From: Paremcibacter congregatus
Lineage (GTDB): Bacteria; Pseudomonadota; Alphaproteobacteria; Sphingomonadales; Emcibacteraceae
Direction of reading: 5' to 3'
Length of the DNA stretch: 64,000 bases
NCBI RefSeq assembly: GCF_006385135.1
Contig: NZ_CP041025.1
Coordinates: forward strand, 3,441,501-3,505,500
Shown here: positions 45,101 to 53,976 of the stretch, piece after piece
Layout of the letters: every line of letters begins with the position of its first letter
Numbering within the stretch: position 1 is the first letter of the stretch
Made by a program: the position numbers and the translations under genes
The notes under the pieces: generated by a model
The model's input: only the letters and a program-made list of their open reading frames with translations
What the model was told of the DNA's origin: nothing
Databases searched by the model: none

Positions 45101-45268
45101 AACTTCGTCGTCACTGAAAATATCGAATTGACTGCTGGTGTGAACAATATCTTTGATAAAGAGCCACCTATTGTCACTGGTACTTACTCTACCAACGCCA
45201 ATACATTTGCGGGCTTCTACGACACATTGGGTCGTTACCTGCATATGTCTGTGACAGCAAGTTTCTAA
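42197..45268 (+). CDS. Large TonB-dependent outer-membrane receptor
   Basis: 1023 residues. Signal peptide to about residue 31 (TASAAEE), TonB box FEEVVVTGSRI, plug domain with MNSMPQLEASQTG, LDLRGLGSQRTLVLVNGRRL and GGAGATYGADAVSGVVNFIMDKEFEGLK, then a long barrel ending LGRYLHMSVTASF. The class with 'VTGSRI' and 'R.LVLVNGRR' is that of big oligomer or peptide receptors of Alteromonadales and sphingomonads. GGAGG eight bases upstream is a strong ribosome site. The codons are plainer and more AT-rich than in neighbouring core genes, as seen in highly expressed or transferred genes. The TPR-2OG gene lies upstream in the same direction. Ligand unknown. Confidence 0.93.
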   Translation: MKSDFTSRLKYGVSAIAVASTLTFGIQTASAAEEAAAEEVTFEEVVVTGSRIVRKDIQSVSPLAVTDAQEIKYSGHTRLEDMMNSMPQLEASQTGLLANGATGTASLDLRGLGSQRTLVLVNGRRLQPGGINTNAADINQIPAGLVKRVEIATGGAGATYGADAVSGVVNFIMDKEFEGLKVTGGVSTYQHNNRNEFFRGLLDAKNFEYPKGSTWGGTQYNLDMAMGSAFADDKGHATIYVNYRKIKELRQESRDYASCALNGAGTSCGGSANAVVPNFDLYPTDPLTGDTIYGYDRYSKSDFDDGIITDEDLIGELIIGGDGLPSYTNNGSRVAMPWFPTDATSANGFADHDANTFDSLTSTGALAGYDGTNIYNYAPVNHFQRPDERFSAGAFLNYEVSEYFKPYAEVMFARDTTKSQIAESGTFFDEEYNIKCNSPLLSAAQSAQICGARGLGADDSFAVYVGKRNVEGGPRQDNLTHSAFRFVVGAEGDIDDTWRYDVSLTHGSTNSSTAYKNDFYGPNIAKALDVNLDSDGNMQCADASARAGGCLPYQIFTYQGVTAEQANYLTATGIVTGQTAQTVLNGYVTGELPIAIAEDPIQAVFGVEYRKESFERSSDQLFEEGLLLGQGGATASVDGSYDTKEVFGELFIPLMQGAEFAQDLSLELAARYADFSTTGSSFTYKAGLSWRPIDEIKLRASYNRAERAPNVLELFLPQTEGLWGGEDPCSGATPTLTAAQCALTGVSAAQYGNIGPSPADQYNSFGGGNPDLEAEVADTFTVGFVATPIDGLTVSVDYWDIKISGLIDSIDEELSVTQCGLTGNPVFCDLVTRAPNGSLWLGKAGRVVATTQNLGFTRQRGIDVVGDYRVDLGDGTLSVDMVGTYLLKKYTQEIPDFAPSEYECKGKFGSNCFPSPKWRHAMRVGFDSNDFWRVTAKWRYYGGVKNEDATATGVNAEIAAQSYFDLTTNFVVTENIELTAGVNNIFDKEPPIVTGTYSTNANTFAGFYDTLGRYLHMSVTASF

Positions 45269-45290
45269 TTCAAAACTATAATCAAACAAC

Positions 45291-45323
45291 AAGCGGCGGC
45301 CTTCGGGTCGCCGCTTTCTTTTT
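45291..45323 (+). terminator. Rho-independent terminator after the large TonB receptor
   Basis: Perfect arms AAGCGGCG (45291-45298) and CGCCGCTT (45309-45316) around a loop with CTTCGGG, followed by TCTTTTT. Confidence 0.85.
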
Positions 45324-45339
45324 GAACATAAGCAAGAAC

Positions 45340-45376
45340 AAAAAAAGCCGGGCCCCATATGGCCCGGCTTTCTCTT
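45340..45376. terminator. Bidirectional terminator between TonB receptor and putA
   Basis: Perfect eleven-base arms AAAGCCGGGCC (45344-45354) and GGCCCGGCTTT (45361-45371) with a six-base loop. A run of A before it serves as the T tract for the minus-strand putA gene. Confidence 0.85.
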
Positions 45377-45398
45377 TAAGGGTTAGACGATCGTCTGA

Positions 45399-48300
45399 TC
45401 AATCCTCCAGACTGAACAATTCCGTATTGCCGCCGGTGGCCACCGTGTTGATGGTCAACGTCTTCTCCGTCGCGAAGCGGTACATGTAACGCGGACCGCC
45501 GGCCTTCGGGCCGGTGCCCGACAGGCCCTGACCCCCGAACGGGTTGACCCCGACCACCGCCCCGACAATGTTGCGGTTAACATAGGTATTGCCCACATCC
45601 AGTTTCTGGAAAATCTCCTGGGCGCTTTTCTCAATGCGGCTGTGCACCCCAAGCGTCAGGCCGAAGCCCGTCGCCCGCACCTGGTCCAGCACCTTGTCAA
45701 GATCCCGCGCCTTATAGCGGATGATATGCAGGATCGGGCCGAAAACCTCACGGGTCAGCTGATCCAGCGTCTCGATCTCGTAAATGCGCGGGCCAAAAAA
45801 TGTTCCGTCCTGGCACGCGTCCGGCAGGGGCACTTCAGCGATCAGCGTCGCTTCCCGGTCCATGCGCGCCGCATGATCAACCAGCAACCGGCGGGCCGTC
45901 TCGTCAATCACCGGTCCCACATCGGTGGACAATTCCATCGGATCCCCCATCTTCAGACAGGCCACCGCGCCTTTCAGCATGTCAATGATCTTGTCGGCCA
46001 CCTCTTCCTGCAGATACAGCACCCGCAGCGCCGAGCAGCGTTGCCCGGCCGACTGGAACGCCGATGCGATCACATCATCGGCCACCTGTTCCGGCAGCGC
46101 GGAACTGTCAACGATCATCACATTCTGTCCCCCGGTTTCCGCGATAAGAGGCACAATCGCGCCGTCTTTCGCCGCCAGTGTGCGGTTGATCAGTTTCGCC
46201 GTATCGGTCGAGCCGGTAAAGGCGATGCCACTGATGCGTGGATCGGCCACCAGATGCGCGCCGACATGGGCCCCGTCCCCCGGGATCAAATGCAGGACAT
46301 CGCCCGGCACCCCGGCCTGATGCAGGATTTTCACAGCTTCGGCCGCGATCAACGGCGTCTGTTCCGCGGGCTTGGCGATCACCGCATTCCCGGCCGCCAG
46401 AGCCGCGGTCAGTTGGCCGACAAAAATCGCCAGCGGGAAATTCCACGGGCTGATGCACAAAAACGTACCGCGCCCGTGCAAGCTCAGTTCATTCTGTTCG
46501 CCCGTACAGCCCGGCAGCAAGATCGGTTCCTCGAAATCCACTTCGGCCCGCATGGCGTAATAGCGCAGGAAATCAACGGCTTCGCGCACTTCCGACAGGC
46601 CATCGGCAATCGTGCGTCCGGCTTCACGGCCAATAATCCCCATCAGGGATTCTTCCTGTGCTTCCATGATGTCTGCGGCCGCATTCAGAATGTCTGCCCG
46701 GGCCTTACCCCCCAACGCGTCCCAGCTTTTCTGCGCCGCCGCCGATTTTGTCAGCGCCAGATCCATATCAGCATCTGTCGGTTGCCCGACCAGCCCCACC
46801 ACCTGACCGACATGCGCCGGATTGACCACATCCTTCGTCGGACGGGTGAGAAGTTCTCCGCCCACGATCGGGCCTGCCATCAATGTTTCACGCACAGCTT
46901 TTTCCATTTTTTCTTTCAGATGTTTGACTTCAACCGGATCGGCAAGATCAAGTCCCTTGGCATTCTTTCGCGGCAACGGCTCCCGCCCGGACGCCGACAG
47001 AATATCCGTGGGCACCGGGATCAGACTATGACGCCGGGGGCTGGCGGCCTGTACCAGCTCGGCACAATCCTGCATCAGTTCCTCGACCGGGACCTTCTTG
47101 TCCATAAACCGATTAACGAACGAACTGTTGGCACCATTCTCCAGCAAGCGCCGCACCAGATACGGTAACAGATCCTTATGGGCCCCCACCGGGGCATAAA
47201 CCCGCATGTTGACCGGCGGACTGGTCATTTTCTGCAGCTGTTCATAAAGCAGATGCCCCATGCCGTGCAGGCGTTGAAACTCGAAATCCCGGTCATTCCC
47301 GGCCAGTTCCAGAACCAGCGCCACCGTATAGGCATTATGGGTCGCGAACTGGGGATAGAGCACGTCGCGCGCCGCCATCATGCGCTCGGCGCAAATCTGA
47401 TAGCTCAGGTCGGTGCTCGGCTTGCGGGTATAGACCGGATAGTCCGGCAGCCCCATTTCCTGGGCGTGCTTGATCTCGCTGTCCCAGTAGGCACCCTTGA
47501 CCAGACGCACCATGAATTTGCGCTTAAGCTCGGTCCCGAGCGCAATCAACCAGTCGAGCACATAAGGCGCGCGCTTCTGATAGGCCTGCACCACGATACC
47601 CAACCCGTCCCAGTTGACAAGTTCCGGCGACCGGGCCAGCTGTTCAAAGATATCCAGTGAAATATCAAGCCGGTCGGCCTCTTCCGCATCAATGGTAAAG
47701 CCCAGACCCCGTTGTTTTGCCGCCAGGGCCAGACTGTGAATTTTTGGATACATCACCTGCATCACTGTGTCATGCTGGGCAAATTCATAGCGCGGGTGCA
47801 GCGCCGAGAATTTAACCGAAATCCCGTGCGCCGCCGCAACCGTATCCTTGTCGTTGGCGGCGCCGATTTTCTCGATCGCTTCGCTGTAGGCGACGAAATA
47901 CTGTTCAGCATCAGCCAATGTCCGGGCGCCTTCCCCCAGCATATCGAAAGAAAACCGGGTATCCGGACGGTTTTCCTTGCGGCCACGTTTGGCGGCTTCC
48001 TCGATGGTGCGTCCAAGCACATATTGACCGCCCATGATGCGCATGGCCTGCATCACGGCTTTGCGAATGACCGGTTCGCCACTTTTGGTGACCAGACGTT
48101 TCATCCAGCCGGTGAAATTATCGGTCACATCCCGACCCAGCTTAACCACGCCGCCGGTCATCATCAGCCCCCAGGTCGAGGCATTGACGAACATGGACTC
48201 GGATTTTCCTTTATGCTCGGCCCAGTCGCCAGAGGCGATCTTCTCGGCAATCAGCTTATCAGCGGTCAGGCCATCGGGCACCCGCAACAGCGCCTCGGCC

Positions 48301-48587
48301 AGGCACATCAACGCCACACCTTCCCGGTTGGACAGGCCAAATTCCTGCAGGAAATGGTCCATGGTGCCCTGGGCGTCGCTCACTTGCCGCGACCGGTTCA
48401 CCAGATCCCGGGAATTGGTGACGATCCGTTGACGCGCGCTCTGGGTCAGGCCGCTGCTGCTCAACAGATTATCAATACATTTCTCTTCATCCGCATGGGT
48501 CATGGACCGCAAGGCTGTCCGGATGTCGGAAAGACTTTTCGTCTTTCCAGGCGCCTGATCCGGCGCGGGTATGGCCAATGAATACAT
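45399..48587 (-). CDS. putA: Bifunctional proline dehydrogenase / P5C dehydrogenase PutA
   Basis: 1062 residues, the length of short PutA proteins without the DNA-binding ribbon-helix-helix or extra C-terminal domain. The proline dehydrogenase barrel (about residues 170 to 480) shows RLVKGAYWDSEIKHAQ and ARSPELVNWDGLGIVVQAYQ-type strands and YPVYTRKPSTDLSYQ. The aldehyde dehydrogenase part has ISPWNFPLAIF, Glu817 in AETGGQN and nucleophile Cys851 in GQRCSALR, 34 residues apart as in the family. It converts proline to glutamate and feeds electrons to ubiquinone. Two terminators lie downstream. The lack of an RHH domain means it does not regulate its own gene. Confidence 0.97.
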   Translation of the reverse strand: MYSLAIPAPDQAPGKTKSLSDIRTALRSMTHADEEKCIDNLLSSSGLTQSARQRIVTNSRDLVNRSRQVSDAQGTMDHFLQEFGLSNREGVALMCLAEALLRVPDGLTADKLIAEKIASGDWAEHKGKSESMFVNASTWGLMMTGGVVKLGRDVTDNFTGWMKRLVTKSGEPVIRKAVMQAMRIMGGQYVLGRTIEEAAKRGRKENRPDTRFSFDMLGEGARTLADAEQYFVAYSEAIEKIGAANDKDTVAAAHGISVKFSALHPRYEFAQHDTVMQVMYPKIHSLALAAKQRGLGFTIDAEEADRLDISLDIFEQLARSPELVNWDGLGIVVQAYQKRAPYVLDWLIALGTELKRKFMVRLVKGAYWDSEIKHAQEMGLPDYPVYTRKPSTDLSYQICAERMMAARDVLYPQFATHNAYTVALVLELAGNDRDFEFQRLHGMGHLLYEQLQKMTSPPVNMRVYAPVGAHKDLLPYLVRRLLENGANSSFVNRFMDKKVPVEELMQDCAELVQAASPRRHSLIPVPTDILSASGREPLPRKNAKGLDLADPVEVKHLKEKMEKAVRETLMAGPIVGGELLTRPTKDVVNPAHVGQVVGLVGQPTDADMDLALTKSAAAQKSWDALGGKARADILNAAADIMEAQEESLMGIIGREAGRTIADGLSEVREAVDFLRYYAMRAEVDFEEPILLPGCTGEQNELSLHGRGTFLCISPWNFPLAIFVGQLTAALAAGNAVIAKPAEQTPLIAAEAVKILHQAGVPGDVLHLIPGDGAHVGAHLVADPRISGIAFTGSTDTAKLINRTLAAKDGAIVPLIAETGGQNVMIVDSSALPEQVADDVIASAFQSAGQRCSALRVLYLQEEVADKIIDMLKGAVACLKMGDPMELSTDVGPVIDETARRLLVDHAARMDREATLIAEVPLPDACQDGTFFGPRIYEIETLDQLTREVFGPILHIIRYKARDLDKVLDQVRATGFGLTLGVHSRIEKSAQEIFQKLDVGNTYVNRNIVGAVVGVNPFGGQGLSGTGPKAGGPRYMYRFATEKTLTINTVATGGNTELFSLED

Positions 48588-48744
48588 AATATTACTCTAC
48601 CGTCGTTGATATATATGACGCTAGGGTTATAGCAGATCAACAGCAGAATATCTCGCCATAATCCAAATATTGACGATATAAAATCTATTATTTTAGCTTA
48701 TTGTCAGTCTAAAAAACTATGCCAAGAGAGAAAATTATGATCTT

Positions 48745-50124
48745 TTAACAGGCCACCACATTCACGGCGAGACCGCCTTGGGAGGTTTCCTTATAGATGA
48801 CCTTCATGTCTTCGCCCGTCTGACGCATGGTTTCGATCACCTTGTCGAGCGAGACCATATGCTTGCCGTCACCGCGCAGGGCCAGACGGCTGGCGTCGAT
48901 CGCCTTGACCGCCCCCATGGCGTTACGTTCGATGCAGGGCACCTGCACCAGGCCGCCAATCGGGTCACAGGTCAGCCCGAGATTATGCTCCATACCGATC
49001 TCTGCGGCATTTTCCACCTGACGGGCGCTGCCGCCCATCACCGCGGTCAAGGCGCCTGCCGCCATGGAACAGGCGACGCCAACCTCGCCCTGGCACCCGA
49101 CTTCCGCCCCGGAAATTGACGCATTCTTTTTATACAGCGACCCGATCGCCGTCGCGGTCAGCAGAAAATCATGAATGCCATCCATACCGCGACGATTGTA
49201 AAACCGGTCGAAATAGCGCAAGACCGCCGGAATGATGCCGGCCGCCCCATTGGTCGGGGCCGTAACCACCCGGCCGCCGGCGGCATTTTCTTCATTCACC
49301 GCCAGAGCCCAAAGATTGATCCAGTCAAGTATCACCGTTGGGTCACAAAGCTGACGTTCCTGACTGGTGCACAGATCCTTGTGATGCTGCGCCGCCCGAC
49401 GTTCCACTTTCAATCCACCCGGCAAGGTGCCGCGGACGTTACACCCCCGATCGATGCAATTTTCCATCGCTTGCCAGATGACATCCATCCCGGACACCAG
49501 TTCCGCCTTTGGCATCAGGGCCGTTTCATTGGCCCACATGATTTCGGCAACGCTCAGCTCATTACTTTCACACACCGCCAGCAGTTCATCACCGGTGTTA
49601 AAGGGATACGGCACCGGTTCCTGCGCCTTGTCCGGTGTGTTCCTGCCCAGTTCCGCATCTGACAGCACAAAACCGCCCCCGACCGAATAATAATTATCCC
49701 GGGACAGAAGCGCGCCTTTCTCATCAAACGCATAAAAGGCCAGACCATTGGTATGGTGAGGTAACAGTTCATCCATCAAAAATGGCATATCGTCAGGTTC
49801 ACGAAAGGCAATGTTCTTCTTGCCTAGAAGAGTGAGGCTCTTGTTGCGGCGGGCTTCCGCCACGGCATCCTGAATAATTTCCGGGTCAATCTGATCGGGC
49901 ACCTCGCCCATCAGACCAAGCAGAATGGCAATGTCCGTCCCATGCCCCAGCCCGGTCAGGGCCAACGAACCATAGACATCCACCCGCAAGCGGGCCACGT
50001 CAGAAAAAAGATGGGAGTCTTCCAGAGACAAAAGAAAACGTCGGGCCGCAATCATCGGGCCGACCGTATGAGAACTGGACGGGCCTATCCCGACCTTAAA
50101 CAAATCAAAAACGCTTAGAAACAT
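48745..50124 (-). CDS. sdaA: L-serine ammonia-lyase (single-chain, [4Fe-4S])
   Basis: 459 residues, the single-chain iron-sulfur type that deaminates L-serine to pyruvate. The start at 50124 gives [20 protein letters not shown], the standard N-terminus, with GGAGGG ten bases upstream; longer starts have no room for it. The alpha part shows [32 protein letters not shown] and [34 protein letters not shown], holding the cluster cysteines. The C-terminus ends in a Cys (VVAC) as in the bacterial family. It lies 157 bases upstream of putA on the same strand, which suggests linked amino-acid use but not necessarily one transcript. Confidence 0.95.
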   Translation of the reverse strand: MFLSVFDLFKVGIGPSSSHTVGPMIAARRFLLSLEDSHLFSDVARLRVDVYGSLALTGLGHGTDIAILLGLMGEVPDQIDPEIIQDAVAEARRNKSLTLLGKKNIAFREPDDMPFLMDELLPHHTNGLAFYAFDEKGALLSRDNYYSVGGGFVLSDAELGRNTPDKAQEPVPYPFNTGDELLAVCESNELSVAEIMWANETALMPKAELVSGMDVIWQAMENCIDRGCNVRGTLPGGLKVERRAAQHHKDLCTSQERQLCDPTVILDWINLWALAVNEENAAGGRVVTAPTNGAAGIIPAVLRYFDRFYNRRGMDGIHDFLLTATAIGSLYKKNASISGAEVGCQGEVGVACSMAAGALTAVMGGSARQVENAAEIGMEHNLGLTCDPIGGLVQVPCIERNAMGAVKAIDASRLALRGDGKHMVSLDKVIETMRQTGEDMKVIYKETSQGGLAVNVVAC

Positions 50125-50239
50125 TACCCTCATTCCCTCCACGAAAATTCACAGAGTTACTCTCTGCTCCCGTTGCCCGGAGGTCAAGGGGGTTTTACCA
50201 TTTCAATAAAATTATGCTGCCCGTGCGGGGAACATCATT

Positions 50240-50386
50240 TTATTTGGAGGTCAGGCCTTTATCAACAGCCTTGATGTGATCCAGAACCCGAAACCACTTG
50301 TTGGTTTGACAGATCTGCATCGCCTGGGAACGTCCCATGCGACGGATCAGCTGTTTCGCCAATGCTTCAACCGTTTCATTAGCCAT
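50240..50386 (-). CDS. Small conserved-looking protein of unknown function
   Basis: 48 residues starting at an ATG (50386) with AGGGA seven bases upstream; the frame is open 39 bases earlier without a site. MANETVEALAKQLIRRMG then QAMQICQTNKWFRVLDHI suggests two or three amphipathic helices. No known motif is seen. It lies 115 bases upstream of sdaA on the same strand. The coding potential looks real but function is unknown. Confidence 0.5.
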   Translation of the reverse strand: MANETVEALAKQLIRRMGRSQAMQICQTNKWFRVLDHIKAVDKGLTSK

Positions 50387-51032
50387 GTCTTTCCCTACGC
50401 TTTCACTCACTTTAATATAAGCCACTCTCTGTTAGTCCAAACAGTATCACGCTAAAATGTGACATTTTTATGCCACTGACGCCTGCTTACCGCAGATTAT
50501 TCCGCCATTGACGACCAATTACGCCTCATGGATTCGAATGTCAATGGCAAATCGGCCTTTTTCGTACAAAGAAACAATATTGTGATCCCAGAGGGAAACA
50601 TAAAGAGAATAGAGGGGGAAAACCACGGAAACGCGACATGATACGCAATAAATATTTTATATCAACACGCTGTATCATAAGAGAAAATTGGTCTCGCGTC
50701 CTTATTAGCCACAACAAAAGCCATCACTTAGTGCCACAACGGTATGAAGGGAGGATATCATACCCGATAACTTTTTTTTGACAGACGGAAAAGCCACCCC
50801 GTCATGTCTCATTACATAAGTGCGCGAGACCCAATCTCTATAACTTCCGGAGAAGCCATATAAGCCTGCCAAAAATGTATTTGTTCTGTAATATCAGTCA
50901 CCTAACACACACATTGCGTTTTTGACACGCTAAGAGCGTAGAATAGCTTTTCATAAGCAGAATGTGTTGCTATATTGGGGCTATATTTGAAATAAAATCT
51001 AGTCAACCTGATATGAAACAGAATATAATTCT
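50387..51032. other. Long spacer upstream of Lrp with paired sequences; no gene
   Basis: 646 bases. CCATTGAC / GTCAATGG (50505-50512 and 50540-50547) is an inverted repeat. ATTGGTCTCGCG (50688-50699) pairs with CGCGAGACCCAAT (50823-50835), enclosing a perfect seven-base hairpin GGTATGA / TCATACC (about 50743 to 50768) and a run of eight T near 50774-50781. This may be a structured RNA or a regulatory region of the Lrp gene. No protein frame is supported. Confidence 0.4.
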
Positions 51033-51518
51033 ATGAGTAGTGAAAAACATCGCCCCCTCGATAAAATTGATCATAATATTCTTAAAATATTGCAACAGGA
51101 CGGACGTGTTTCCAACGTCAAGCTGGCCCACGCCATCAACCTCAGCCCGACCCCCTGCCTTGAACGCGTTAAGCGTCTGGAAAAAGAAGGTTATATAAAG
51201 GGTTACGTCGCCTTGCTGGATTCTGATCTTCTGGGCGCGGCTCTGGTTTCCTTTATCGAGGTCTCCCTTGACCGGACCACCGTGCGGGCGCTTGATGAGT
51301 TTCGGACCGCGATTCTCAAGATGGAAGAAGTTCAGGAATGTCACCTTGTGGCCGGCGGCTTTGATTACCTGATCAAGGTCCGCACCAAGGATATGGCCCA
51401 TTACCGGCGTTTTCTGGGCGAAAAACTGTCCGCCATCCCTGACATCAGCAGCACCCATACCTATGTTGTGATGGAAGAAGTCAAGGCCACCAGCGCTATC
51501 GCCGTCAGCCCGGCCTAA
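51033..51518 (+). CDS. Lrp/AsnC-family transcriptional regulator
   Basis: 161 residues. The N-terminal helix-turn-helix is LDKIDHNILKILQQDGRVSNVKLAHAINLSPTPCLERVKRLEKEGYI, followed by a RAM domain (residues about 70 to 150) with EVQECHLVAGGFDYLIKVRTKD, the ligand-binding sheet. Lrp proteins sense amino acids. It is near putA, sdaA and the valine genes, all candidate targets, but proximity alone does not show which. It is transcribed toward the ferredoxin gene. Confidence 0.92.
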   Translation: MSSEKHRPLDKIDHNILKILQQDGRVSNVKLAHAINLSPTPCLERVKRLEKEGYIKGYVALLDSDLLGAALVSFIEVSLDRTTVRALDEFRTAILKMEEVQECHLVAGGFDYLIKVRTKDMAHYRRFLGEKLSAIPDISSTHTYVVMEEVKATSAIAVSPA

Positions 51519-51552
51519 AATTCACCCAAGCCTGAAATTGATGTAGAGATTT

Positions 51553-51870
51553 ATGACCCGCATTACCTTTATTTCTCCCGACAATCAACATATCACCGTG
51601 GACGCCCCGAACGGCGAGAGCCTGATGGAGGCCGCCGTCGAGCATGACGTGCCCGGCATTGACGCCGATTGTGGCGGCGGTTGCGCCTGCGCCACCTGTC
51701 ACGTGATTCTAAGCGACGACCTGATGGCCGCCCTGCTGCCCATTGACGAAGATGAGCAATATCTGCTCGACTTTCTCGACAACCGGCAAAAAAACAGCCG
51801 CCTCAGCTGTCAGATCAACGTGTCTGACAAACTGGACGGCATGATTATTACGATTCCGAAACAGGCTTGA
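51553..51870 (+). CDS. 2Fe-2S ferredoxin, adrenodoxin type
   Basis: 105 residues with ligands Cys40, Cys46 and Cys49 in CGGGCACATC and Cys86 in RLSCQI, the C-x5-C-x2-C...C pattern of [2Fe-2S] vertebrate-type ferredoxins. It carries electrons to P450s, Rieske oxygenases or Fe-S assembly. It follows the Lrp gene by 34 bases. No partner reductase or P450 is in the window. Confidence 0.92.
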   Translation: MTRITFISPDNQHITVDAPNGESLMEAAVEHDVPGIDADCGGGCACATCHVILSDDLMAALLPIDEDEQYLLDFLDNRQKNSRLSCQINVSDKLDGMIITIPKQA

Positions 51871-51874
51871 GACC

Positions 51875-52759
51875 TTAATCCCGCAGCATGTTGATAATGC
51901 CGGAGAAGTCCATATCATCGGCGCTTTCGGCCGCGAATTTTTCATAGAGATCCCGTGACATCTTGCCCAGTGGCGTTTCCGCCCCGGCGGAGCTCGCCGC
52001 TTCCTGGGCGAGCCGCAGGTCTTTCAACATCATCGCGGCGGCAAAACCCGCCTTGTAGTCGTTGTTGGCGGGAGACGTCGGCACCGGTCCCGGCACCGGG
52101 CAATAAGAGGTCAGGGACCAGCATTGGCCGGAGGCTTTTGACGAGATATTAAACAATTTTTCCGCCTCAAGCCCAAGTTTTTCCGCCAGCACAAAGGCTT
52201 CGGCCACAGAAATCATCTGAATGCCGAGCATCATATTATTGCAGATTTTCGCCGCCTGACCGGACCCGGCCTTGCCGGCGTGAATGATATTGGCGCCCAT
52301 GTCGTCAAGATAAGGTTTCGCCGCCGCGAAGGCCTCTTCCGCACCGCCAACCATAAAGGTCAAGGTCCCCGCCGCCGCCGCCGCGACACCGCCTGATACC
52401 GGCGCATCAACCATCCGCATGCCGGCGTCGGTCGCTGCCGCCACCACCTCCCTGGCGCTGTCCACATCAATGGTCGAGCAGTCCATCATAACGGTTCCGG
52501 AACGAGCAACCGCAATAAGACCGCCATCGCCGAGATAAACCGATTTCACATGCTTGCCCGCGGGCAACATGGTGATCACCGCATCGACATCGGTCGCCGC
52601 GTCGGTGGCGCTGGTGGCCGCTACGGCCCCCTCGGCACAAATTTCACTGACCACCTGATCATTAAGATCAAATACTTTCAAAGAATGCCCGGCCTTGAGA
52701 ATATTGCGCGCCATGCCGCCACCCATATTGCCGAGTCCGATAAATCCAACCTGTGCCAT
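51875..52759 (-). CDS. mmsB: 3-hydroxyisobutyrate dehydrogenase
   Basis: 294 residues. Rossmann start VGFIGLGNMGGGMARN (NAD site), DCSTIDVDSARE, VDAPVSGGVAAAAAGTLTFMVGG (substrate loop), GSGQAAKICNNMMLG (catalytic Lys region) and KDLRLAQEAA. It oxidises 3-hydroxyisobutyrate to methylmalonate semialdehyde in valine breakdown. ATG at 52759 has GGAGAG seven bases upstream. It is the last gene of the mmsA operon and converges on the ferredoxin gene with a four-base gap. Confidence 0.93.
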   Translation of the reverse strand: MAQVGFIGLGNMGGGMARNILKAGHSLKVFDLNDQVVSEICAEGAVAATSATDAATDVDAVITMLPAGKHVKSVYLGDGGLIAVARSGTVMMDCSTIDVDSAREVVAAATDAGMRMVDAPVSGGVAAAAAGTLTFMVGGAEEAFAAAKPYLDDMGANIIHAGKAGSGQAAKICNNMMLGIQMISVAEAFVLAEKLGLEAEKLFNISSKASGQCWSLTSYCPVPGPVPTSPANNDYKAGFAAAMMLKDLRLAQEAASSAGAETPLGKMSRDLYEKFAAESADDMDFSGIINMLRD

Positions 52760-52783
52760 CACTTCTCTCCTTGAGTATCTTTT

Positions 52784-53839
52784 TTAGAGTATTAATTCTT
52801 TGTCGCCGAGTGGGGCAAAATGCGCCATGACCATCTCGTCCGTGACCTCTTCCACCGTTGGCGGGTTCCATGTCGGATTTTGATCCTTGTCGATCAACAC
52901 TGCACGCACGCCTTCATAGAAATCACTCTGGTAGGATACGATATGGCTGACAATGCGATATTCCATCTTCATCACGTCATCGAATTCCAGCTCGGCGCCC
53001 TGCAGAATCTGCTCAATGATCACCTTCATGCTGACCGGCGACATTTTATTGAGGGTCGCGAGGGTTTTTTCGGCCCAGGGATGGTCGATGGCGTCCAGAT
53101 GATCCAGCACCGCTTCCAAAGTCACTTCGCCGAAGGCCGCATCAATCAGATCGCGGAACTCATCAAGCGACGCCTCGCCCGGGTCTTCGGCGAAAGCGCT
53201 GATCACCTGATCCACATCCTGAACATCCTTGATCTCCGCCGCAACGAGGGCATCAATCAGATCGTCCAGTTTGGCCGACGCCATATAGGAAGTACCGATC
53301 CCGGCATAGAGAATATCCGCCCCGCGCAACCGCGCCCCGGTCAGGCCGAGATACAGGCCAAGCTTGCCCGGCAGACGCGGCATAAAATAGCCGCCGCCCA
53401 CATCGGGGATCAGGCCAATGGCCGATTCCGGCATGGCGAAAAGGGTTTTCTCGGTAATGATCCGGTGGGAGCCATGCACCGACACCCCGACGCCACCGCC
53501 CATGGTGATGCCATCGAGCAAAGCGATATAGGGCTTGGGAAAATGATAAATCCGGCTGTTCATGACATATTCGGTGCGGAAGAATTCCGTCGCCAGATGA
53601 TGATCTTCCGGGCTGTTTTCCGCCAAAGTTTTGACATCGCCGCCGGCGCAAAAAGCCTTTTCCCCGGCCCCGCGAATGATCACCGCCTTGATGGCGTCAT
53701 CCCCGGCCCAGTTGATCAGCGCCTGATCCATCTGCGCGCACATATCGGTGCTCAGACTGTTCAGGGCTTTTGGGCGGTTGAGGGTGATAATGCCGAGGCC
53801 ATTGCGGGCCTCGAAAAGGATTTCTGCTTCACTGGTCAT
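52784..53839 (-). CDS. 3-hydroxyisobutyryl-CoA hydrolase
   Basis: 351 residues of the crotonase fold at the length of HIBYL-CoA hydrolase. GLGIITLNRPKALNSLS at the N-terminus, GAGEKAFCAGGDVKTLAE (oxyanion hole), ALLDGITMGGGVGVSVHGSHRII, and MPESAIGLIPDVGGGYFMPRL, where the Glu and Asp act. It releases CoA from 3-hydroxyisobutyryl-CoA, the step before MmsB. It lies 24 bases upstream of mmsB. Confidence 0.9.
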   Translation of the reverse strand: MTSEAEILFEARNGLGIITLNRPKALNSLSTDMCAQMDQALINWAGDDAIKAVIIRGAGEKAFCAGGDVKTLAENSPEDHHLATEFFRTEYVMNSRIYHFPKPYIALLDGITMGGGVGVSVHGSHRIITEKTLFAMPESAIGLIPDVGGGYFMPRLPGKLGLYLGLTGARLRGADILYAGIGTSYMASAKLDDLIDALVAAEIKDVQDVDQVISAFAEDPGEASLDEFRDLIDAAFGEVTLEAVLDHLDAIDHPWAEKTLATLNKMSPVSMKVIIEQILQGAELEFDDVMKMEYRIVSHIVSYQSDFYEGVRAVLIDKDQNPTWNPPTVEEVTDEMVMAHFAPLGDKELIL

Positions 53840-53976
53840 AGATGGTGTCTCCGGCCTGTGCGAGGTTTAAAGGGAATTTCCCGGACTATAACCTGTTCGC
53901 CCGAGAAAATATCTAATGAAAAAGTATCATGCCGCAAAAAAATCTCGCGGATTTTCTTAACCCAACCCAAATTTTG

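Noticed and set aside
45642-47168. Long open frame antisense to putA
   Set aside because: Shadow of the aldehyde dehydrogenase domain; no start context or motif.
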